Origin: Bacteroidales bacterium
GTDB taxonomy: Bacteria; Bacteroidota; Bacteroidia; Bacteroidales; UBA3824
Direction of reading: 5' to 3'
Length of the DNA: 64,000 nucleotides
NCBI GenBank assembly: GCA_017417315.1
Contig: JAFPZK010000016.1
Coordinates: 145,869 to 209,868 of the forward strand
The notes under the pieces were generated by a model. The model was not told the origin of the DNA. It was given only the letters and a program-made list of their open reading frames with translations, and made no database searches. Below are positions 17,079-24,147 of this stretch, piece after piece; the stretch's first letter is position 1, and each line of letters begins with the position of its first letter. A program made the position numbers and the translations under genes.

Positions 17079-17666
17079 TTATTTGAATTTTATAATTTCT
17101 GTTTTATCCGATACACCTCCAAAATCCAAAAGGATGCCTGATGCATTCGGATATTCTTTAACGGCTTTTTTTGTTAATTTTTCTTTTACTGTGGTATACG
17201 AAACTGACATTCCCATTGCGGCTCTTGCTGTTGAGGCAACTTTTTTCTCCCCTAGAACTTCATATTCAGAAAGCGGAGTACAATCCGTAAAAATGTATAC
17301 ACCATTTTCTTTTGTTGCACGGGCAATATCAATATTCTCATCATTAGAATCTTTAAACTTAATTGCAATTGCTCTACCACCGTCAGCAAGTACAATTGCT
17401 TGTGCCATCGGATATGATTTGGCTTCTTTCAGAAATCTTTTTCTAATTTCAGTGTAATGTCCTGACCATGCAAGTTTTATTTGCATTCTATTAACAATTT
17501 CATATTCGCTAATAGGTTCATTATCACAAAAGACATAAATGCCATCATATTGGCGAACTTTTACGAGTCCTTTGTCGTTTTGTTGAGCAAACGAATTAAC
17601 GCTCAACGAGAGCAAAACTGCCAAAACAAGCAATTTGCTAATAAAATTTTTGGTTAATCTCTTCAT
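17079..17666 (-). CDS. exported protein with two internal repeats
   Basis: 195 residues from the ATG at 17666, which gives a clean signal peptide (MKRLTKNFISKLL...NSFAQ); a longer open frame upstream has no signal. The mature part is two copies of one unit of about 70 residues: DGIYVFCDNEPISEYEIV...AQAIVLADGG and NGVYIFTDCTPLSEYEVL...ASGILLDFGG. Family not recognised. It precedes the lipoprotein gene by 26 bp. Confidence 0.75.
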   Translation of the reverse strand: MKRLTKNFISKLLVLAVLLSLSVNSFAQQNDKGLVKVRQYDGIYVFCDNEPISEYEIVNRMQIKLAWSGHYTEIRKRFLKEAKSYPMAQAIVLADGGRAIAIKFKDSNDENIDIARATKENGVYIFTDCTPLSEYEVLGEKKVASTARAAMGMSVSYTTVKEKLTKKAVKEYPNASGILLDFGGVSDKTEIIKFK

Positions 17667-17762
17667 TTTGATATTTTTTTTTGTTAAATAATATGCGGCA
17701 AAATTATGCACAATATTCTCCCCTGACAAGAAAACACCGTCTCCAATATTTCGACAAAAATG

Positions 17763-17990
17763 TTACGAATTTGTAGACACATTTCCATTTATATCGTCAG
17801 CCATGTCTTGAAAAAAATTGTAATTAAGAATTTTACAAATATGTTTAAGTAGTTCTGTATCAACGTTTTCTTTCTTGAAAATATTATAAATATTAGTGCG
17901 GTTACAACATAATTGTTTTGCAAACCATGTAACGCTTTGCCCTTGTTGTTTCAAACGTTGTTGTATCATTTGCCCCACATGTATGCACAT
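17763..17990 (-). CDS. small XRE/Cro-like helix-turn-helix protein, paralogue
   Basis: 75 residues. WFAKQLCCNRTNIYNIFKK is the HTH, followed by DTELLKHICKILNYNFF; roughly 45% identical to the protein at 10578-10784 by eye over about 58 residues, with an extra Asn/Asp-rich tail. The start at 17990 lies about 53 bp after the T-run of structured RNA B, the same order and spacing as in module A. The downstream genes (17666, 17052) encode exported proteins and have a 96-bp gap, so they are probably separate. Confidence 0.85.
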   Translation of the reverse strand: MCIHVGQMIQQRLKQQGQSVTWFAKQLCCNRTNIYNIFKKENVDTELLKHICKILNYNFFQDMADDINGNVSTNS

Positions 17991-18042
17991 ATTTTAAAGA
18001 GAAGTTTTTTTTATCCGATTAGATTCCGATTTCAGACTTGAC

Positions 18043-18285
18043 AAAAAAATAAGCGTGGAATCCATATTTCGCCCGTTCCACGCACTGAGGTCTTCGCATT
18101 ACCCGAACTTGTAAAAACGAGCAACGAATCCTCACGCCGTAAGTATAACAAAGGCACACAAAAAATTGCGTACCTACATTATCTACCCACGGCGTTTATC
18201 GTTGCTATCGTTTTGACAAGTTCAGTGAAAGTTGCGAAGTTTCAGTGCGTCAAAAACTAATAGCGTAAATAAACGCCCAATATTT
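18043..18285 (-). ncRNA. structured RNA B upstream of a small HTH gene
   Basis: Minus-strand RNA opening with ATTGGGC and TTTACGC like element A. The long hairpin pairs, in plus coordinates, 18242-18250 with 18080-18088 (9 bp), 18233-18239 with 18092-18098, 18216-18223 with 18105-18112, 18208-18214 with 18114-18120, 18199-18205 with 18121-18127, 18189-18195 with 18134-18140, and an apical 18167-18174 with 18153-18160 containing two G-U pairs valid only in minus-strand RNA. A terminator hairpin follows (18076-18083 with 18053-18060) and ends in a T-run at 18043-18049; its 5' arm overlaps the 3' arm of the outermost stem. Primary sequence differs from element A except at the 5' motif, so the structure is what is conserved. 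Confidence 0.75.
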
Positions 18286-18291
18286 TCAGCA

Positions 18292-18322
18292 CAAAAGTAG
18301 AAAAAAAATGATTTTGTGCAAA
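18292..18322 (-). promoter_or_regulatory. promoter of structured RNA B
   Basis: Minus-strand TTTG (18319-18322), 19-bp spacer, TACTTTTG (18292-18299): both -33 and -7 boxes of the Bacteroidota consensus with standard spacing. It places the RNA 5' end near 18285, a few bases before the ATTGGGC motif. Confidence 0.7.
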
Positions 18323-18336
18323 AAATATTTTTTTTA

Positions 18337-18386
18337 TTAGATGCGACCAAAAGTGGGGTAAAAAAGTAAGATTTGGTCGCATCTAA
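18337..18386. repeat. perfect 15-bp inverted repeat after the GH13 lipoprotein gene
   Basis: TTAGATGCGACCAAA (18337-18351) pairs with 18372-18386, loop 20 bases. It lies 5 bp after the stop of the GH13 gene and overlaps the start of RNA B's promoter region, so it may terminate the GH13 transcript before it enters that module; the run after the stem is A/T mixed rather than pure T. Confidence 0.6.
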
Positions 18387-18391
18387 CAATA

Positions 18392-19648
18392 TTATTCAAC
18401 CATTATTTCATACCCTTTGCCTTTTACTTTTACGGTTTTGCCGCCTTCTAACGGCACTTCTTTTTCGCCTTCATTGAAATTGAAAACGCAGAGAATTTTT
18501 TCGTCTTTGCTTTGTCTTTCAAAAACAAAAACGTTGTCGTTGCTGCTCAAAATTTTAATGTCGTTGTTCCAAAGTGCTGAATGAGTGTGTTTTGCCTTGT
18601 TTAATTCGGCATAAAAATCTTTCAAAGGCACATTTGAAAAATCAATAACGTCTTTTTCAAAAAATTCTAACGCCTTTTTATTTGCGGCTTCCTGACCCGA
18701 ATAACAAAGTGGCATTCCGGGTAAATAATATGTTAAAACCGCCATTGTTTTTACATAATCACCCATGCGGTCGTACTCGGATTTGCTCCAAGAATTTTCG
18801 TCGTGATTAGAGGTAAAGTTCATCAAAATATCCTCTTTCTTGAAATCTTTTTGTTCTTGCAAAATAACTTCTGCGAGGCTGTCGGCGGTGTTTTTGCCCT
18901 GAGCGATTTTGTTTAAAACGTGATGAATTTTCCAATTATAACTTGCGTCAAAAGCCTTGTGAATTTCAGGCTGAGCGTCCTCGGCAAGCATGAAAATCGG
19001 CTTTTTAACCGTTTCTAATTCTTTGCGGCAGTCAACCCAAAAATCGGTCGGAACCATGCCCGCAACATCGCATCTAAAACCGTCAATGTCAGCATTTTTG
19101 AGCCAAAATTTCATCGCTTCAATCATTGCTTTGCGCATTTCGGGGTTGTCGTAATTGAGGTCAGCGACATCGTCCCAATCCGTACCTTCGGGAACAGCCG
19201 GATTGCCCAAAGAATCAAGCGTGTAAAAATCTTTATGCTCTTTTGTCCAAACGTTATCTTTGCCCGTATGGTTTGCCACCCAATCGAGAATAACTTTCAT
19301 ACCGAATTTATGTGCTTGATTTACAAGATTTTTTAAATCGTCTAATGAGCCGAATTCGGGATTGACTTCGGTGTAGTTTTTTACGGCGTAATAACTTCCG
19401 AGCGTACCTTTTCTGCCTTCTTCGCTAATCGGGAAAATCGGCATAAGCCACAGAATGTCAACGTTTTGCTCGTGTAAACGCGCCAAATGTTTTTCAGTGA
19501 AAGCGTTAAGCGTTCCTTCCTGAGTGTACTGACGAATATTAACCTCGTAAATGTTGCTTTGAGGAATCGTAATTTCTTGTTTTTCAACTTGTCCGCCGCC
19601 GCATGAAGCAAACAATGCAATCAGCGGGTATAATAAAATTTTTTTCAT
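18392..19648 (-). CDS. GH13 alpha-amylase family lipoprotein
   Basis: 418 residues, small for GH13. Lipoprotein signal MKKILLYPLIALFASC (Cys16) followed by GGG. Barrel motifs: DWVANHTG, catalytic Asp194 (GFRCDVAGM), Glu223 (MLAEDAQPE), Asp283 (FTSNHDENSW), and a short C-terminal beta domain (KILCVFNFNEGEKEVPLEG). Likely cuts alpha-1,4-glucans or maltodextrins at the outer membrane. Its promoter carries the shared operator. Confidence 0.92.
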   Translation of the reverse strand: MKKILLYPLIALFASCGGGQVEKQEITIPQSNIYEVNIRQYTQEGTLNAFTEKHLARLHEQNVDILWLMPIFPISEEGRKGTLGSYYAVKNYTEVNPEFGSLDDLKNLVNQAHKFGMKVILDWVANHTGKDNVWTKEHKDFYTLDSLGNPAVPEGTDWDDVADLNYDNPEMRKAMIEAMKFWLKNADIDGFRCDVAGMVPTDFWVDCRKELETVKKPIFMLAEDAQPEIHKAFDASYNWKIHHVLNKIAQGKNTADSLAEVILQEQKDFKKEDILMNFTSNHDENSWSKSEYDRMGDYVKTMAVLTYYLPGMPLCYSGQEAANKKALEFFEKDVIDFSNVPLKDFYAELNKAKHTHSALWNNDIKILSSNDNVFVFERQSKDEKILCVFNFNEGEKEVPLEGGKTVKVKGKGYEIMVE

Positions 19649-19677
19649 TGCTAATTTTTTTTAATAATTATTTTGTG

Positions 19678-19753
19678 CAATTTTATTAAAATACAGCGAT
19701 AAAAGCGTGATTTTTAAGCACAAAACAGCAGAAAAACTGCGCAAACGATTGCA
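19678..19753 (-). promoter_or_regulatory. glucan-regulon promoter 2: -7 box and LacI-type operator
   Basis: Minus-strand TAAAATTG at 19678-19685 (7 of 8) and CGCAAACGATTGCA at 19740-19753 (palindromic, central CG). Centre distance 65.0 bp, as in the other two sites. The gene starts 29 bp after the -7 box. Confidence 0.7.
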
Positions 19754-19769
19754 AAAAAGTTTTTGTATT

Positions 19770-19873
19770 TACTGCGGAAATCTCAAAAAAAATATGAGAT
19801 TTCCGCAGTATATCGGCTAAAAATAGTCGATTTACTGCGGAAATCTCAAAAAAAATATGAGATTTCCGCAGTA
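19770..19873. repeat. two identical 41-bp hairpin repeats
   Basis: 19770-19810 and 19833-19873 are identical: 16-bp arms TACTGCGGAAATCTCA / TGAGATTTCCGCAGTA around a 9-bp AT loop, separated by 22 bp. They lie between the divergent GH13 and ATPase genes. The second copy ends 16 bp before the -7 box of the ATPase gene and so covers its -33 region, as an operator would. They may also be mobile palindromic repeats. Confidence 0.85.
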
Positions 19874-19889
19874 AATCCGATTTTTTTAT

Positions 19890-19897
19890 TAATTTTG
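19890..19897 (+). promoter_or_regulatory. -7 promoter element of the ATPase gene
   Basis: TAATTTTG, exact consensus, 26 bp upstream of the ATG at 19924. Confidence 0.55.
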
Positions 19898-19923
19898 CCG
19901 CATAAACCAATACCGCAAGTATT

Positions 19924-21345
19924 ATGTTGATTGGAAGAAATTACGAAAGACAGCAGTTATTGAACCTTTGTAAAAAGGAAGAATCCCAATTTTGTGCCGT
20001 TTACGGACGGAGGCGTGTGGGCAAAACTTTTCTCATTAGAGAAACTTTTAACAATCAATTTGCTTTTACGCATACAGGTTTATACGGATTGCCGCGTGAA
20101 GAACAACTTGACGAGTTCAGGCTGTCGCTGAAAAAATACGGACTGAAAACTTCTACTCTGAAAAACTGGCGTATGGCTTTTCATGCGCTCGAAGAACTTT
20201 TGGAGTCCTTGCCGCAAAAAGACAAAAAAATAGTTTTTATTGACGAACTTTCATGGCTTGATACTACTAAATCAATGTTTATTAGCGCGTTAGAAAACTT
20301 TTGGAATGCTTGGGCTTCTGCACGTAAAGATATTGTGCTGATAATTTGCGGAAGTGCAACATCGTGGATTATCAATAAAATCATCAATAATCACGGCGGA
20401 CTTCACAACAGGGTTACGATGCAAATTTATCTCTGTCCGTTTACACTCGGAGAATGTGAACAATTTGTCAGTGTTAATAATATTGTAATGTCAAGGCAGG
20501 AAATCGCCGAAGGTTATATGGCCTTAGGCGGGATTCCGTTTTATTGGACTTTTTTGCAAAACGGTTTGAGTATAAGTCAAAACATTGACATAATGTTTTT
20601 CGGAGAAAATAGTCCGCTGAAAAATGAGTTCAATTCTATGTTTTCATCGCTTTTTGAAAACGAATCGCCTCATTTGTCGGTGATTGCAGCGTTATGCGGT
20701 AAAAAAGCGGGTATGACACGCAGCGAAATTTTAGAGGCTTCGGGGCTTTATGATAATGCTACATTCAACAATGTACTTTCTGAGTTGGAACAATGTACTT
20801 TTATCAGGAAGTTTTATGCTTTTAAGAAGAAAACCAAAGACGTTTTGTATCAATTGATTGACAATTTTACGCTGTTTTATTACCATTACATTAAGCATAA
20901 CAACACTCATGACAGCAATTTTTACACTCATAGTGCCGGTACTAAAAACCGCATTTCGTGGCAGGGTTTAGCCTTTGAACGGCTGTGTCTTTGGCACATT
21001 CCGCAAATCAAGAAAAAACTCGGTATCAGCGGCATAATATCTTCGGTTAACTCTTGGAGAGTCTCTGCTAACGGGGAACACGACGGCGCACAAATCGACC
21101 TCCTTGTTGACCGCAACGACAAAGTTATCAACATTTGTGAAATGAAATACAGCGATTATCCGTTTGTGCTTACGGCGAAAAATTATGAAGAATTGCGGCG
21201 TAAAGTATCTGTTTTTAACACGGTTACCCACAACCGCAAAACTATTCATCTGACAATGATAACCTCATTCGGCATTACGCACAACGCATACGCGAATCAG
21301 ATTCAATCGCAAGTAACGCTTGATGATTTATTCCTTGAAGCGTAA
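19924..21345 (+). CDS. AAA ATPase with DUF234-type C-terminal domain
   Basis: 473 residues. Walker A GRRRVGKT (28-35), Walker B IVFIDE (103-108), sensor-like CGSATSWI around 143. The C-terminal part (about 330-470) with AFERLCLWHIPQIKKKLGI and AQIDLLVDRNDKVINICEMK has the D...ExK pattern of a PD-(D/E)XK nuclease-like DUF234 domain. Such ATPases are common in archaea and Bacteroidales and are frequent in mobile or defence-related loci; no function is proven. Single gene between glucan operons, with hairpin repeats in its promoter. Confidence 0.85.
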   Translation: MLIGRNYERQQLLNLCKKEESQFCAVYGRRRVGKTFLIRETFNNQFAFTHTGLYGLPREEQLDEFRLSLKKYGLKTSTLKNWRMAFHALEELLESLPQKDKKIVFIDELSWLDTTKSMFISALENFWNAWASARKDIVLIICGSATSWIINKIINNHGGLHNRVTMQIYLCPFTLGECEQFVSVNNIVMSRQEIAEGYMALGGIPFYWTFLQNGLSISQNIDIMFFGENSPLKNEFNSMFSSLFENESPHLSVIAALCGKKAGMTRSEILEASGLYDNATFNNVLSELEQCTFIRKFYAFKKKTKDVLYQLIDNFTLFYYHYIKHNNTHDSNFYTHSAGTKNRISWQGLAFERLCLWHIPQIKKKLGISGIISSVNSWRVSANGEHDGAQIDLLVDRNDKVINICEMKYSDYPFVLTAKNYEELRRKVSVFNTVTHNRKTIHLTMITSFGITHNAYANQIQSQVTLDDLFLEA

Positions 21346-21385
21346 GAGAATTTTTCTTAGAGAAATTCTCTTACCTTTTTACTAT
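21342..21385 (+). terminator. terminator at the convergent ATPase/GH13 ends
   Basis: GTAAGAGAATTT (21342-21353) pairs with AAATTCTCTTAC (21363-21374), followed by CTTTTTACTATTTTTT. The stem contains the stop codons of both convergent genes. Confidence 0.8.
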
Positions 21386-24145
21386 TTTTTTTACGGTCTC
21401 TTGTTTGCCTGCTTTAACAACAATGAAATATACTCCGTTTTTCAAATCCGAAACGTCAACCGTATTTTGTATGGTTTCTAACGTTTTTATTTTCTGACCG
21501 TTAGCGTTTAAAATCTCAATGCTTTCTACATTTTCGTCTGAGGTGATATTCAAAAACTCAGTGCAAGGATTCGGATAAACGGTAAAATTTACGTTGCTTT
21601 TCGGCGTAATGTCCGAAGTCGGGGTCGGAATATCAGTTCCGTCAGTCGTGAAGATTGCCGTTTGTCCCGGTGTCATAGTGTAAGTAACTGCTAAGTCGCT
21701 GACTTCTAATTTGTTCCCTGAAACCATATCGTGCCAAATTCCCGCTTTCGGAAAGTTGATTTTCGCGCCCGTATTGTCTGTGTTGAAGTTGACTACAAAA
21801 ATCAAATCATCATTTTCTGATTTTCTGTAAATAATTTTCATCAGTCCGGCGGCTTCGATTTTTGCTGTGCCGTTTTTCATAGCGTCGTTTGTTTGGCGCA
21901 TTTTGCAAAGTTTTGAATAAAAATCGTAAAGACTTTTACGGCTTTCGTTATCCAAATAATTTTCTGGATAAGGTTTTTTGTCGGTGCGGGCTTCGTTTCT
22001 TTCAGTGCCGGTTGACGGGTCGTAATTAATTGAATAATCGTAACCTAACTCGCCGAACTGCCAAATCATTTTCGGTCCGGGCATCGACAACAATACTGCC
22101 GCTGCGCCTTTCATGCGGTTAAGAGCCGTGTTCAAGTCTTTAACGTCATATTTTGCAGTCGTTTGACCATAATTCAAACATTTAAACATCATACGTTCTT
22201 CGTCGTGGCTTTCTGCGTAAGAAATAAGTGCCGGTTTTTCAAAACCGCGCTGAGTGTAGTCCAAAGAATTTAAATTGCTGCCCGACGAATAGCCCATTGT
22301 TGACTGACAAAAAGCATAATTCAAATTGCCCCAAAGTAAAATTCCGTAATTTGCCAAAACTTTTTCTTCTGAATTGTCGGTCAAATGTTCGCAAATCATA
22401 TAGGCTTTCGGATTGATTTGCTGCATTTTGTCGTAAATTCTTTTGAGAATCTTGATTCGCGATTCGTCGTAAGCCGAACATTGTGCGTCGTTGGTTGCGG
22501 GCGTATTCGTGAACCCTTTCGTGAAGTCAAAACGGATACCGTCGATTTTGTATTCTTGCATCCAATAACTCATAACGGAATCTACAAGTGCTTGGGTTTC
22601 AGGTGCTTCGTGGTTGAAGTCATGTCCCCAATAATAAACCGTATTCGGCGAGGTAACATTAAACCACGGACTTTCTTTGGTGGTTTTCTCTCCGTCAAAA
22701 TATAATTGTACAAAAGGCGACGAGCCGAAAGCATGGTTCAAGACAACGTCCTGAATGACAGCGATTCCGCGTTTGTGGCACTCGTCAATAAACTCTTTGT
22801 AATCTTCTATTGTGCCGTAAGCCTTGTCAGCGGCAAAACAATACGACGGATTATAACCCCAAGAATTGTTGCCTTCAAATTCTGAAACCGGCATTAATTC
22901 TATTGCGTTAATTCCGAGAGTTTCAAGGTAGTCGAGATTATTTTTAGCGGCTTTCACCGTGCCTTCTTTCGTGAAATCGCGGATTAACATTTCATAAATG
23001 ATAAGGTCTTTTGCTTCGGGTGCAGTGAAATTTGTGGCTTGCCAATTATACGCTTTTTTGTTGAGCGTAAAAGTGGAAACTATGCCGAAAGTTTTGTCTT
23101 GCGGATAAGTTAAATTGCCGTCATAAATGTCTTTGGTTAAATATTTGTCGTTGTCGGGGTCAAGAATTTTTTCGGTGTAAGGGTCTGCTATTCTGATTGT
23201 TTCGTCAACGATATATTGATAACCGTATTCTTTGTCTTTGTCCAAACCGCTGATTGTGCAGAAAAAATATTTTCCGTCTTCTGAGAGTGTCATTGCCGAA
23301 GTTGCGGTGATTTGCCAATCCGTGAAATCGCCGATGACGTATGCGTTCTTTTTGTTCGGAGCAAAGAGTACAAAAGTTGCTTCGTTTTCGCCTGTAAAGT
23401 TAACGCCGCGACGTAAACCTTTGGGCATTTCAGCGGTTACGGCATTTTGTCTTACCATGTAAGATATTGATTTTTCGACGGTTTTGTTGCCGTTATCTGC
23501 CGTTATTTTTATGACATGATAGCCGGAGGTTTCAGCGGTGATTTCTATTGAAGTTCCGCTAAGAGAAAGTTTTTCGCCGTCAAGAAAGTAAGAAATTTCT
23601 GCCTCGGTGCTTGTTGCTGTTTCTATTTTTATAATTTCGCCGGCGTTGACGAAAATCATTTTTTCTTCCGGAGTTTTGACGGTAAGATTAAATTCATCAG
23701 CGGCATAAACTTCGTAAAAAATATTTGTCCCGCCGGTGTTTTTCCCTTCTTTTTTGCCGTCTGACGAGCGGAAAACAAATGCTAATTTTGCGACTTTTTC
23801 AGCCGTTGCATCGTCAAGCGCGTAAAAATCTTTTATGTTGCCGATGTTAAGAGTGTAAGTGTCTGTCGAAATGCGGGTTAATTTGCATTTGTCGAGATTT
23901 TTGTTCCAGTCGGCGACAACGTTTTTCCAATCGCTGTCGGTACCGCCTTTCAAAATGACACCCGTATGTGCGTAGATGTCGCCTGAAAAACCTTTCAAAC
24001 CCGCTGTTCCGAGGTCGGCGTGAAAGGTTATCACGACATTTTGAGAATTAACGCTCGGAAACTCCGGCGAACATTCTATAATTTGTGCGCAGGAGAGATT
24101 TACTGCGCACAAAATCATTAAAAGTGTGTAAAAAAGTCTTTTCAT
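21371..24145 (-). CDS. secreted CBM48-GH13 glucanase with type IX sorting tail
   Basis: 924 residues. Signal peptide MKRLFYTLLM...LSCAQ; N-terminal beta domains (22-230); CBM48-like module with FAPNKKNAYVIGDFTDW (about 250-345); GH13 barrel with Asp540 (GIRFDFTKG), Glu586 (MICEHLTD), Asp648 (YAESHDEERM); C-terminal beta domain. The last ~75 residues (VNFTVYPNPCTEFLNITSDE ... GVYFIVVKAGKQ, final KKIVKR) are a type-A sorting domain of the type IX secretion system, so it should be exported to or beyond the cell surface. CBM48 suggests branched glucan, starch or glycogen. Second gene of an operon, 2 bp behind the GH65 gene. Confidence 0.93.
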   Translation of the reverse strand: MKRLFYTLLMILCAVNLSCAQIIECSPEFPSVNSQNVVITFHADLGTAGLKGFSGDIYAHTGVILKGGTDSDWKNVVADWNKNLDKCKLTRISTDTYTLNIGNIKDFYALDDATAEKVAKLAFVFRSSDGKKEGKNTGGTNIFYEVYAADEFNLTVKTPEEKMIFVNAGEIIKIETATSTEAEISYFLDGEKLSLSGTSIEITAETSGYHVIKITADNGNKTVEKSISYMVRQNAVTAEMPKGLRRGVNFTGENEATFVLFAPNKKNAYVIGDFTDWQITATSAMTLSEDGKYFFCTISGLDKDKEYGYQYIVDETIRIADPYTEKILDPDNDKYLTKDIYDGNLTYPQDKTFGIVSTFTLNKKAYNWQATNFTAPEAKDLIIYEMLIRDFTKEGTVKAAKNNLDYLETLGINAIELMPVSEFEGNNSWGYNPSYCFAADKAYGTIEDYKEFIDECHKRGIAVIQDVVLNHAFGSSPFVQLYFDGEKTTKESPWFNVTSPNTVYYWGHDFNHEAPETQALVDSVMSYWMQEYKIDGIRFDFTKGFTNTPATNDAQCSAYDESRIKILKRIYDKMQQINPKAYMICEHLTDNSEEKVLANYGILLWGNLNYAFCQSTMGYSSGSNLNSLDYTQRGFEKPALISYAESHDEERMMFKCLNYGQTTAKYDVKDLNTALNRMKGAAAVLLSMPGPKMIWQFGELGYDYSINYDPSTGTERNEARTDKKPYPENYLDNESRKSLYDFYSKLCKMRQTNDAMKNGTAKIEAAGLMKIIYRKSENDDLIFVVNFNTDNTGAKINFPKAGIWHDMVSGNKLEVSDLAVTYTMTPGQTAIFTTDGTDIPTPTSDITPKSNVNFTVYPNPCTEFLNITSDENVESIEILNANGQKIKTLETIQNTVDVSDLKNGVYFIVVKAGKQETVKKIVKR

Positions 24146-24147
24146 AG

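Noticed and set aside
19686..19910. Minus-strand frame with a repeated KSHIFFEISAVN peptide
   Set aside because: It is only the translation of the twin 41-bp hairpins, so the repeat is a DNA feature and not a protein.
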